NCBI RefSeq assembly: GCF_037102585.1
Contig: NW_027043827.1
Span: forward strand, 62,001 to 126,000
Reading direction: 5' to 3'
From: Saccharomycopsis crataegensis
Taxonomy: Eukaryota; Ascomycota; Saccharomycetes; Ascoideales; Saccharomycopsidaceae
DNA length: 64,000 nt
Below the pieces are notes generated by a model. It was not told the origin of the DNA, did no database searches, and worked only from the letters and a program-made list of their open reading frames with translations. Every line of letters begins with the position of its first letter. Position 1 is the stretch's first letter. Below are positions 55,264 to 64,000 of this stretch, in pieces. A program made the position numbers and the translations under genes.

Positions 55264-55665
55264 TGTTGAAGTTTTGTAACCCTAGTTACAGTAGTCATTA
55301 CCAATAACAAATACTATCAAACTATCCTTGTTATTATTCTTATTCTTCTTGACTAACTAACTATTTAAATAACAAAATATAAACTCAAACTATGGGGAGA
55401 GGCCCCATATTTATAATAAGACCAATATATATGATTTGTAATCATACATCCATCTAGAACATTCTAGATGATTAATCATATGCACAATGACTAATTATTA
55501 GGCTGAGTCATAATCACATGCAGATTATATATTGCTCAGCCATGGTAAATAAACCGTCTTATCCGAGACTCGAACCCAGGATCTATTCAACACATTGATA
55601 CCCGTGTTAACCGTTGAGCCATCTGTACAAAACCCAATATATGACTTTGGATTGTCAACTCAACT
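55264..55665 (-). repeat. Beta LTR, right end (5' LTR)
   Basis: 402 bp, TGTTGAAG to CTCAACT. The final base differs from the CAACA consensus. Confidence 0.9.
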
Positions 55666-56033
55666 CAAGCTTCCCACGTCTTCCTTTAATTCTGCTTGGG
55701 TAGTGACTAGGCCAGCCACTGTTTTATTTCTGCTTGGGTAGTGACTAGGCCAGCCACTGTTTTATTTAAATCAATAACATTATCTCTGTCTTCGTGACGC
55801 TCCTTTTGCATACCAGTAGCTAAGTTAGTTAGGAGGGGAATTTGAGGCCGGATAGAATTTCGACGTGAATCACTCGTTTGTTTTTTCTTAAAATCAAGAA
55901 CATGGTTCACCATTATTTGTTTAGAGGGTTGGGTGGTTGGAGATTCGGGACCTTCGGTGGGATCAGACGATGAAGACCCCTTGTGTTTAGTGTGTTTATA
56001 TTCTTCTGAATCTAGATATAAAAGGGCTTTCAT
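55666..56033 (-). pseudogene. Unidentified, possibly Gag-like fragment with 38-bp duplication
   Basis: A minus-strand frame from ATG 56033: polar N-terminus (KGSSSSDPTEGPESP), then RRNSIRPQIPLL and a helix-rich part, DNVIDLNKTVAGLVTTQAE. A 38-bp direct repeat (first copy starts 55691, second 55729) duplicates the NKTVAGL coding stretch and shifts the frame; with one copy the frame would run on to the beta LTR. The heptad-like C-terminal line suggests a coiled coil, as in some retroelement Gag proteins. I do not recognise the family. Confidence 0.4.
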
Positions 56034-56343
56034 TTGTCATGAAAGGAAGAATAACTCGATCTTATCCGAAAAACTTTCTACTAGAAGTAGACTAACAAAT
56101 AGATAAACCGATAACCAACTTTGTAATGAATACTTCATCCAATCCTTCTGCCTCCAGCATCTAACGATGTTCAACACCAGGATAGTTCTGGTACAGCCAG
56201 TACATACCAACAGAATTTCTACAGTAACTGTCTATTTTTCATAAGGGTAAATAAGATAGCGCGGCAGTATAACAGATACTTACCCTCACTATATATTCAA
56301 AGGTTAAATTGTACCGGATAAAAAAACACACCCTGACCTCCTT
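56034..56343. other. Unassigned sequence between gene remnants
   Basis: About 310 bp with a short start-like sequence ATGAATACTTCATCC at 56127, resembling the leader at 27312. The right end, from about 56288, reads on the minus strand as the continuation of the remnant at 56621-57105. Nothing else is recognisable. Confidence 0.3.
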
Positions 56344-56620
56344 TGTTGAGTTGGCAATCCAAAGTTATGTGGTTAGTCATTGTTCATGGAACCTTCTAGA
56401 GCTCATGGAACCTTCTAGAACTTATGGAACCTTCTAGAATTCCATGGAACATTCTAGAACCCATTGAGATTAATATAAATATGGGCCATGCCCCCCATAG
56501 TCTGAGTTTGTCCTTTATATAATTTAGTTAGTTAAGAAGAATAAGAATAATAACAAGGATAGTTTGATAGTATTTGTTATTGGTAATGACTACTGTAACT
56601 AGGGTTACAAAACTTCAACA
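56344..56620 (+). mobile_element. Solo hybrid alpha/beta LTR with target duplication
   Basis: 277 bp. It starts as alpha (TGTTGAGTTGGCAATCC, four heat-shock repeats at 56383-56459, TTTATATAATTTAG) and ends as beta (TTAGTTAAGAAG to CTTCAACA). TCCTT flanks it at 56339-56343 and 56621-56625. The hybrid therefore transposed as a unit. Confidence 0.95.
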
Positions 56621-57105
56621 TCCTTTCCTCTTAGAAGGTGTTGAAGAGAAGTGCTCCGTAACGACTTCCCTGAATCCCATGACTTCCTTTCCATTCATCT
56701 CAATGATCTTTAAATCGTTAGATCCTTTTTTTGCTTTTTAGTTCTTAACCTTTTTTTGCTTTGTAGTTCTCAACCTTGTTAAGAGCTTCTTTGGAGAAGG
56801 CTTGCTCTTTTTTTTTTTTTTTTTCGTAGAGTTCTGCTAGTTTAGGATTAGGATAACCACATTCTACCAAATTAAAAAGAAGCTGTTTATGCTTTATTTC
56901 CAATGAAGGCCGATTCTTTGTCTTAGGTTTTTTTTTGAGCTAGTAACAGATTCTGGACTACTTCATGAGTATTTGGTGTATTTGACAGGGCTGGTCGAGC
57001 TATTGGCAGAATAAATGACTGTTCTGACTCATTAGAACTATTGTTCACGTATCTTAACAAGAAGAAATCACTGATTTCATCAGCTTCAGATGCATCTTGA
57101 GACAT
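56621..57105 (-). pseudogene. Unidentified gene remnant, N-terminal part, frame breaks in A-runs
   Basis: From ATG 57105 the frame reads SQDASEADEISDFFLLRYV and continues, with shifts at two A homopolymers (near 56930 and 56815), as RPSLEIKHKQLLFNLVECGYP, LAELYEKKKK, ALNKVENYKAKKG and VMGFREVVTEHF. The solo hybrid LTR interrupts it at 56620; beyond the LTR, about 18 more residues (GGQGVFFYPVQFN) follow to about 56288. The composition and the apparent positional continuity argue for a real former gene. The N-terminal style recalls some DNA-transposon proteins, but I cannot assign a family. Confidence 0.45.
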
Positions 57106-57211
57106 AATCTTAGTTTATTGAATATATTATTAAGTAGTTTATTTGAGTATTGTGCATGGGAAGAGCAAATTGTTATGTGAGATTTCGCGTCTTTTTTGTC
57201 TTTAACCGGGG

Positions 57212-57664
57212 TGTGAGAATTCTACAGGTCTACAAAGTACTTTAATATATATAAAGACGAAACAAACGCACTCACGTATAATGACAAACACTTTAGATAA
57301 TAAAGTTAAATATAAGGACAGTAGTAAGGACAAACAGCACGACACCTAGCAACCTTAAACCAATAATGGCTGCAAATATAATCTTGATAGCAACGACTAT
57401 AATATTTATTAGTGGAGATCTAATGATCTGGTTCGTAGTATATATGACCTACAGACCCCTTGATTGTAGGATCTCGAACTTGCGACAACAGAGCGCACTT
57501 TTATCAGAAGAAGTAATTATTGTACATAGGTGTCCGACGTTTTTCTTGTCGGAAAAACATTGCTCCGCCATAGTACACAAAATCACATAAAGTACCCTTA
57601 AGTTAAGTGGTAGACAAAATCAAACTATTAGAGCTTGCACTTTACTTAAAGCTACATTTCAACA
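57212..57664 (-). mobile_element. Solo delta LTR with target duplication
   Basis: 453 bp, on the minus strand TGTTGAAATG to AATTCTCACA. CGGGG flanks it at 57207-57211 and 57665-57669, a 5-bp target duplication that defines the LTR ends. Unrelated in sequence to the alpha and beta LTRs; the internal element is not in the window. Confidence 0.92.
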
Positions 57665-57669
57665 CGGGG

Positions 57670-58176
57670 GCATTTGAATATGATGACTAATGATTTGCAC
57701 AAGCTTATTATGTAAATTCTTGCTAGAGTTCCCCGGAGCGGAAGTATGATCGTCCGTAGGTGCCGCATTGGAAGTGACGGATAAGTTATAGTTAGAGTTA
57801 TCTCAGGACATTATGCAGTAATAATAATGAGTTGTTGCAAGTTAGATTGGGGGCTGAATGGTTTGTGTGTCGTTTATTCCAGCTTGGGATTGAATAATAT
57901 CAGAGTTTGTGATAAGACAAGTTTGGTCAAAATCGGATCCTCTCAACCGCGGCTCCCCTCCCACCAGTGGTAGGATATTATGCTTCAATATATAATTATT
58001 TAAATCTCTGAAGATCAATCTTCTTCAGTATCAGGATTATTCTGATTGGCTTATTGGTAGTCTCCATGTAACATTTGATGACTACACACAAACCAGCTCA
58101 TAGGTGCTTACAAAAAAATTGGAGCTTTTAAATTTAAACACTCATGGTGTGTTAAAGAGATGAGTCTAGGTAAAAA
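57670..58176. other. Intergenic region without recognisable gene
   Basis: Mixed-composition sequence with no long reading frame and stop codons in all frames. A GC-richer stretch (near 57940-57970) contains CACCAGTGGTAGGA. It could include degraded LTR or leader sequence. Nothing assigned. Confidence 0.4.
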
Positions 58177-58248
58177 TGCGCGAACCGGGAATCGAACCCG
58201 GCTCTGCTGCTTGGAAGGCAGCAATGCTAGCCACTACACCATTCGCGC
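58177..58248 (-). tRNA. tRNA-Gly (TCC)
   Basis: 72 nt, GCGCGAA pairing with TTCGCGC, anticodon loop CTTCCAA, A box TGGTGTAGTGG, B box GGTTCGATTCC. A T5 run follows. No intron. LINE-E starts about 75 bp upstream of it. Confidence 0.95.
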
Positions 58249-58349
58249 TCAATGATGTGTTTGTTACAATCAGTGTGCAAGGGCACACTAGATTCTGGAA
58301 TCAAGTGACCAGAAATTATTGGAAAAAAAAAAAATTTTTTAAAACCAAC

Positions 58350-60877
58350 ATGTCAAGTCCTGATAGTTATAAGAAACAAAGTATTAATTACTCAACTGAT
58401 CCTACAAATGATCCCCCAAAGTCCTTTACTAGAGATTCATCCCCCTCCGTGGCTGATAATGTCGATATGTCTTCTCAAGGCGACCATCAAGGTCGTGACA
58501 ACAAGAACGCTGAAATTCATGAAAACAGCGTCGAAAAACCACCGGAAAATGACGAAGATGAATCTTTTGACGATGAAAGTTCCAATTATGGAAGCGATTA
58601 TTCTTCAAATGATTCAAGGGATGAGGAAAACGCGGTAGAAAACCCAAATCTGCCCGCCGCAACCCAAATTTATTCTTCGATTGCTAATCAAATCGATCCT
58701 GCATTATTAGGTAATCAATCACCTAAGCACGCAACGGCCCCTCAACATGGAGAAGTTGAGGATGCGAACTTGGAACAAAAAAACACCAAAAAAAATGAAA
58801 AATCCTCCATAAACTCCGAAAAAAACGTAGAAAACTCCACTGAAAACCAATCTGAAAAAAACAAAAAACCCAAAAAACCCAAAACGCCTTTATTAGTTCC
58901 ACCTCCGCCCGTTCCTTCGCCTCCGTTGTCGCTTCTACTCTTGCCCCAGAAGAAATGGAAAATTCTTCTACGACCACGGTCAACCCCTTTAATGGGAGGA
59001 AAGAAATCGACAGGGAAAATGACCCTCTTTTCCGAAAATTCGCTAACGCGTTTTACTGGCCTTTCCTCATCAAGGACCTCAAGTTCTACTACAGGGAAGT
59101 GTTGGAGCACTTCATTGAATGCTACAACAATAATGATCATATTTATCAATCTACACTGTATAAAATCCGTCCAGATGATCCAGACAGAATGATGGAATAT
59201 CATAATACTTTGTTCATTGTTGAGTACTTTAGCCAACAATCTAGAACAAAGATTGACATGGAAATGAAACGTCTTGCAGGTCTTACCACCAATGAAAAAT
59301 TACAGCTCTTCAGACAAATTTACAAATTGAACCAAGGTAATTTGCATTTCAAAATCCCAAAACCATTGATGCAAGGAAGCTCCGCAGAAATCCAATTGGC
59401 TCTCATTAAATTCGCTTTGATGGACCTAGCTAATCAACAACAACAGCTCCTTGAATCTGGGAACATCGAGGAAACTGAACGTCATCAAAGAACAAAATTG
59501 GAGTATGATTTAAGACATTCCCAGGAAGTCATTTATATCAACTCTGATGAAAATGAAATTGTCATTCCTGGAAGTTTTTTCCCTGATTTCCCTCTGCCAG
59601 ACGACAAATTCAAAAAAAGAAAAATATCATTCATCAATCATATCAATGAGTTTTTACAAATAAGCACTGAAACCACAACTTATAAACCCAAAATTGTGAT
59701 TGACGAATATGTTGAACGTCATTTTATTGAAATCGAAGTCCAAACTAGTAACAGAGATGCTTTAAACGACATATTGGAGTCCCACTTCCAACAACATAAG
59801 ATCCCATACGATGCCTTTAATTTTGTTGATTTGCAAGCCTGCATAACATCTGACCCCTTCCAAAGAAATAGATTCTATGGTATGATAAACTTGGAAAAAG
59901 ATACAGAACTACCAATTATCTCATCCAAGATTTTGAAAATCAAACTCTTGACCCATTGTTTCCACTGTACTAGCTGTGGTTCCAGGAAGCATACCAAGTT
60001 CTCTTGTCCTGAGCGGAACTGTATCATCTGTAAAAAACCAGGCCACATTGGACCAGAATGCCCAATTAAACGTCATTCTAAGAAAACCAAGATCACCCCA
60101 CAAAAAGAATCCCTGAATCAAAATGTTGCACATGAAGCAAATAGCTCCTTCAAAGTTGTTACTGGAAAGAAGAGAACCATTTTGAACAGAGACTCAAAAC
60201 TACAACCAAACAGAAAGGACCGTTCCCAAAGACAAGTTCCAGATAAGCAGGTTGGGCAAAACCCATTCAATGTCTTAGCTGGAGATACTTCGGAATTGGA
60301 TATTACGGAACCCGGCGTGGAAGCTGAAGGGAACAACACCAACCAGCCATCTCAAAAGACTGAGAAACCCCAAAAATCATCCACAAATACATCCCCATCA
60401 TTTACCAGTTCCAATCCTACCCAACCAAGACATTCATCCCCAAAACCATTATCCCCAGTCTCATCCCCTTCAACCACAAAATCCAACACCATCTATTCTC
60501 AACATGACACCTCCCCAATTCTCGTGCCAAAAACTCCAGCCAAGGAACCCTCCTCCACTCCTAACAAGAGTTCTCATAACCTGAGTTCTAAGACCCGGAG
60601 GACATCTCAAAATACAACTGTTCACCAGAGCAACCAAGACCTGGAACGGCTGACTAAGGGAAACCTGAAAGCCGACAAACATGATGGAGAACCGGTAAAT
60701 TTACTGGCTTTCCTCGATGAACACTATTCAAGCAATGACGATGATGACTCAGATTATGAACCAGATGATCACCAGAGTGATCACATTGAAATTGACTCCC
60801 TGGATAATCCGAATGATGATGATGATAATGACGATGATGAGCTGATATCAGATATCAGCATAAATGAATCCAATTAA
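58350..60877 (+). pseudogene. LINE-E ORF1, frameshifted in an A-rich tract
   Basis: ORF1 of a further LINE lineage, starting ATG 58350, with NYSTDPTNDPP at residues 13-23 and two CX2CX4HX4C knuckles (CTSCGSRKHTKFSC, CIICKKPGHIGPEC) near 59970-60060. The N-terminal third is acidic and the C-terminal third is Ser/Pro-rich with a final Asp-rich stretch. The reading frame must change near 58852-58885, inside repeated A-runs coding for lysine, to pass to the frame containing STSARSFASVVAS and the central FYWPFLIKDLKF block. ORF2 starts 2 bp after the stop. The break is in the same part of the protein as in LINE-C copy 1. Confidence 0.85.
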
Positions 60878-60879
60878 TC

Positions 60880-61996
60880 ATGACTACCCATAAGAAATCC
60901 TTCAATCTAATATCTCAAAATATTCAGAGATATCATTTCACCTCCCAACATCACCTCTCCAAATACAACAAACAGCACATCCTTTTCTTTCAAGAACTTC
61001 CGAAAGACTGTGAGGCTTTGATCCGAAACTTCCATCAACATTCCTTTCATGTAAATAATTCCCCTTACCCCCGAGCGGCTATACTATTGAGAAATATCCC
61101 CTCCATGGGCACGGTAATACTAAAAAATTTCATTTCCGATAAACTTGAGTCACATCTAACCGGATACCTTACTGATCTAGTAATATCTTGGAATGATGGC
61201 AAAACTCTATTATTATTGATAAACCTATACAACCCAACTGGACAACAAAAAGCCCAATTGACTATTCATTCCCAGTTGCACCAGCTACTCGGTGAGTTGT
61301 TGGGCCATTTGGCTATCAAATACCCAAACTCACACATCGAAATAGTGGTTGGAGGAGATTTCAACAATATCTTAGAAATTCCAAAATCAAAAAAAAATAA
61401 AAAAATTCTGAAACATCTAAAAAAACTAAACGATTTCATTGAATGCTTCAATCTCAAAGACGCTTTCTACCTCCTGCTGTCCAAAGGTCTCCCTTCCACT
61501 AACCGAGCCTCAAACGGTAAAAATCGTCGCTTAGATCGATTTTATATTTCTGAGGGTTTGTTGGAGAATACTGCTCTTAGCCAGACAAATACCCTTGGTA
61601 CTATTTCCACACATGACGAAATTAGCATCAAATTTGCCCTCTCCTTTAATTTAGTGCAACTAGGACCAAAGCGTTTCAAATTGCACAACCAACTAATACC
61701 ATTTATTGCTAACTCCAAGAAGTTATCACAATTGCCATCCATATCCCATTTGATTGCAGAGATCCGACTGTTAGCACCACTAACAAAAACGGCATTGAAC
61801 TCTCTCCAACGCAGTGACCCATCTATTTTACCTGACCCTTATGAAAGATTGAACTCTGTTTTTAAACAGAACCCAAACACAAATCCAATTGATGCTTTTG
61901 TCATTGCTGGAGATAGGAAACTCACCGATATTCAAGATTTATTGGCCCATGCCACGTCCTATTACAAGGACATTTTTTCGGCTAAAGACTACCATG
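60880..61996 (+). pseudogene. LINE-E ORF2, endonuclease part, cut by an alpha LTR
   Basis: Opens at ATG 60880 and carries the APE-endonuclease motifs SQNIQRYHF, FFQELPK, GGDFNNI, RRLDRFYIS and STHDE. The open frame continues into the linker before RT, ending near SYYKDIFSAKDYH, where an alpha LTR starts at 61997. RT is absent. It is clearly diverged from LINE-B and LINE-C ORF2. Confidence 0.88.
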
Positions 61997-62354
61997 TGTT
62001 GAGTTGGCAATCCAAAGTTATGTGGTTAGTCATTGTTCATGGAACCTTCTAGAACTCATGGAACCTTCTAGAACTTATGGAACCTTCTAGAACTCATGGA
62101 ACCTTCTAGAATTCCATGGAACATTCTAGAGCTTATGGAACCTTCTAGAATTCCATGGAACATTCTAGAGCTTATGGAACCTTCTAGAACCCATTGAGAT
62201 TAATATAAATATGGGCCATGCCCCCCATAGTCTGAGTTTGTCCTTTATATAATTTAGATAGTTAACAAGTAAAACAAGTATAACAAGGGAATAAATATTA
62301 TTGAATATTATTGTTATCAATGTCTTTTGTAACTAGAGTTACAAAACTACAACA
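61997..62354 (+). mobile_element. Alpha LTR joining LINE-E to LINE-C
   Basis: 358 bp, TGTTGAGTTGG to CTACAACA, with eight heat-shock-type repeats (62038-62190). Flanking pentamers CCATG and CTTTG differ and the two sides belong to different LINE families, so it is the product of recombination between two LTR-interrupted LINEs. Confidence 0.92.
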
Positions 62355-62727
62355 CTTTGAAAACATACACATATTCCACTTAGGTGCTGAACAATTTTTT
62401 TACCAACATAGAAAATGTCACTATTGCGGGCTCGAAACCGTCTCTCAAGACCAACAACATGAATCACCAGAACTCCAAGTCAAGATCAAAATGACCCATT
62501 TCCTAATTCAATGCCCATTATCAACCGAGTTATGGTCAAGATTGAAAATCCCAATTCCATTAGCATGGAATAACTTAATCGCTCCCAATCATTCAGAATC
62601 AACAATCAAAAAGATCGACCGCTACCTATGCTATCAACGCAAACTCTCACGCCTAAGATATCATAACCAAATTGATTGGAACACATCAATTAACAACTTG
62701 ATTTATATCATTACTACTGGGAGCTGA
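62355..62727 (+). pseudogene. LINE-C copy 4 ORF2, C-terminal fragment
   Basis: Last 123 or so residues of LINE-C ORF2: FENIHIFHLGAEQFF, the CCHC finger (CHYCG ... HFLIQC) and the end YIITTGS. The T7 run is intact, so this copy shows the correct frame that is broken at 48737. Confidence 0.88.
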
Positions 62728-62889
62728 ATAGTCGATCAAAACAAAAAAGAAAAAAAAATTAACAAAAACAATAACAAAAAAAACATTTTATTTAAATACT
62801 AATAATTATCACTAAAGGGTTTTTCACCATATGATATGGTTTTCCCTAACATATATAATGAGCATTAGCTTATAAGATTTTACATAGAT
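62728..62889 (+). other. LINE-C copy 4 3' UTR, interrupted
   Basis: Matches the other LINE-C 3' UTRs up to TATATATAATT and then meets the T-run of a minus-strand LINE-B. Hairpin at 62817-62846. The last 40 bp or so of the UTR are missing. Confidence 0.85.
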
Positions 62890-63143
62890 ATATATAATTT
62901 TTTTTTTTTTAAAGACAAAATTCAATATATTAATTAATTATATAACTATATATCTCATAAACTATCTAATGTAGTTTGAAAATTAAAGTGTTAAGGGAAA
63001 ACCATTAATGGTGAAAAACCCTATTATTGAGAAAAAATGTTTTTATGCGTTTTTAAGGTTTTTAATTGTTGTTTTTTTTTTGATTTTATTTTTTTTTTTG
63101 ATTTTATTTTCTTGTTTTTCCCCACCTATTTTTTCTTCTCCGC
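62890..63143 (-). other. LINE-B copy 3 3' UTR and poly(A)
   Basis: Same 3' UTR as 7034-7261 in reverse; hairpin at 62995-63021. A duplicated T-rich block (GATTTTATTTT) near 63080-63110 makes it slightly longer. Confidence 0.85.
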
Positions 63144-64000
63144 TTAAAAGATATTGCTTTCAAGCAAGAAGATCATTGAATCAACGGCCATATGACAATT
63201 GAAATGCCTTTTGGATTTCAATCTTGATAATTTTCGTTGGAAACCTAGATATCTATCGATCGTTCTGGTTTCGTTCATTTTGGTGGCAGGGGTAATGATT
63301 GTTTGCCAGGTTAATGGGATATTCAAGTCAATTTTTTTCCAAAGTTTCTGGGCCAATGGACATTCAATAAGATGGTGCTTCATGATTTCAAATTGGATTT
63401 CCTTTGGGGCATATTGGGGTTCATCATATCTGGTTAATTTTTTGCTGCAATAGTCACAATGATTATTTACGTAATTGTGATTTTCAATGCCCAAATGAAA
63501 GATGTGAATATTTTGATATTTCCCCGGGAAATGTTGGTTGAATTTTTTGAGGTTATGCCAAAAGTTATCAACTTGTTTCTGATTCACCCCAGTAATGTCC
63601 ATGAGTGTTTTTGACATCTTGTTGACATCTTGTTTTTCCCGTTGTTTTTTACTTCCTTTAGTATGGTCAAAATCCTTAATTTTAATTGGAATGTGTTGTT
63701 GATATTTTTCAGGAATCCCTTTTTCAATTGAATTTTTTAAATCTTCAATTCCAATCTTCATTGGCTTCAACCTGATTGTACGTTTCTTTATACCAAGAAC
63801 TTTTCTGAAATCCCAGTACGCTGTCCGTTCAGCATCTGAGAATGTGCTGCTATTCATAACTTCTAAGGAAATTGAATCATTGGTATTCTCAATGTCATCC
63901 GCTAGTTCAAGTAATACCACCCACCAATAATGAGTTTTGATATAGTCATCCTTTGGTGATTTTGTTGGTGATGTTTTTTGAATGATGTTGTTGATACTTG
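63144..64000 (-). CDS. LINE-B copy 3 ORF2, C-terminal part (runs off the window)
   Basis: Open from the window edge to the usual end ESNIF. It corresponds to the last 285 residues of LINE-B ORF2, with the HYWWVVLLELADD line and the CCHC finger (CDYC ... HHLIEC). No damage is seen in this part. The rest of the element lies beyond 64000, so its state is unknown. Confidence 0.88.
   Translation of the reverse strand, partial: SINNIIQKTSPTKSPKDDYIKTHYWWVVLLELADDIENTNDSISLEVMNSSTFSDAERTAYWDFRKVLGIKKRTIRLKPMKIGIEDLKNSIEKGIPEKYQQHIPIKIKDFDHTKGSKKQREKQDVNKMSKTLMDITGVNQKQVDNFWHNLKKFNQHFPGKYQNIHIFHLGIENHNYVNNHCDYCSKKLTRYDEPQYAPKEIQFEIMKHHLIECPLAQKLWKKIDLNIPLTWQTIITPATKMNETRTIDRYLGFQRKLSRLKSKRHFNCHMAVDSMIFLLESNIF

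Larger units (their letters stand above)
50504..55665 (-). mobile_element. Full-length beta copia (Ty5-like) element
   Basis: 5162 bp with 402-bp LTRs at both ends, a primer site, a polypurine tract and one gag-pol gene interrupted by a single stop. Flanking pentamers CTGTC and CAAGC do not match, and the outermost base on the right is T instead of A, so at least one end has been rearranged. Confidence 0.92.

Overview
The window is nuclear DNA of a budding yeast (Saccharomycotina). Two single-copy host genes are recognisable: an INO80-complex Ies1-like gene and the Sm protein gene SME1, whose short intron has a TACTAAC branch point. Four eukaryotic tRNA genes are present. CTG codons in the Ty3-like polyprotein fall where related elements carry serine, which hints at the CUG-Ser clade but does not prove it. 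Apart from these genes the window is almost entirely nested, recombined transposable elements.

Layout. 1-17268: three L1/Zorro-like LINEs (A, B, C) head to tail on the + strand. B is complete (ORF1 with two CCHC knuckles, ORF2 with APE endonuclease and RT). C is split by a Tc1/mariner-type DNA transposon, which is itself split by an inverted copy of the same transposon carrying an intact transposase. 17269-21264: a beta LTR, a fragment of a PIP 5-kinase gene, the IES1-like gene with two frame breaks, and SME1. 21265-39370: Ty5-like copia elements of two related families, alpha (LTRs 21265-21582 and others) and beta. Alpha-1 is intact. Alpha-2 and alpha-3 are in tandem sharing one LTR and both are damaged. 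Between them lie a fragment of a second non-LTR clade, an initiator tRNA-Met gene with a Ty3-like LTR remnant 13 bp upstream, and a second LINE-C ORF1. 39371-42521: a Ty3/gypsy pol and LTR. 42595-49374: LINE fragments on the minus strand, tRNA-Ser and tRNA-Ile, and a delta LTR. 49375-57664: alpha, alpha/beta-hybrid and delta LTRs, a hairpin-rich unidentified segment, a full-length beta element with one stop codon, and remnants of unidentified genes. 57665-64000: tRNA-Gly, a further LINE (E) joined through an alpha LTR to a LINE-C 3' end, and a third LINE-B 3' end on the minus strand.

How the parts work together. The copia elements each encode one long Gag-protease-integrase-RT-RNase H polyprotein. 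Their primer site matches the anticodon arm of initiator tRNA-Met, as in Ty5 and Drosophila copia, and the polyprotein start codon lies inside that site. Alpha LTRs carry 3 to 8 tandem copies of a 19-bp unit that is a perfect three-box heat-shock element. Beta LTRs instead carry tRNA-like A and B boxes. A hybrid LTR joins the alpha upstream part to the beta downstream part and has transposed, since one copy has a clean 5-bp target duplication. The LINE families share a hairpin in the 3' UTR and an invariant 11-residue N-terminal ORF1 motif. The transposon ends carry eight evenly spaced repeats.

Dense Ty5-like clusters mark centromeres in some CUG-clade yeasts, so a centromeric or heterochromatic location is possible, but nothing here proves it. 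Several frame breaks lie in homopolymer runs and could be assembly errors. All translations use the standard code.
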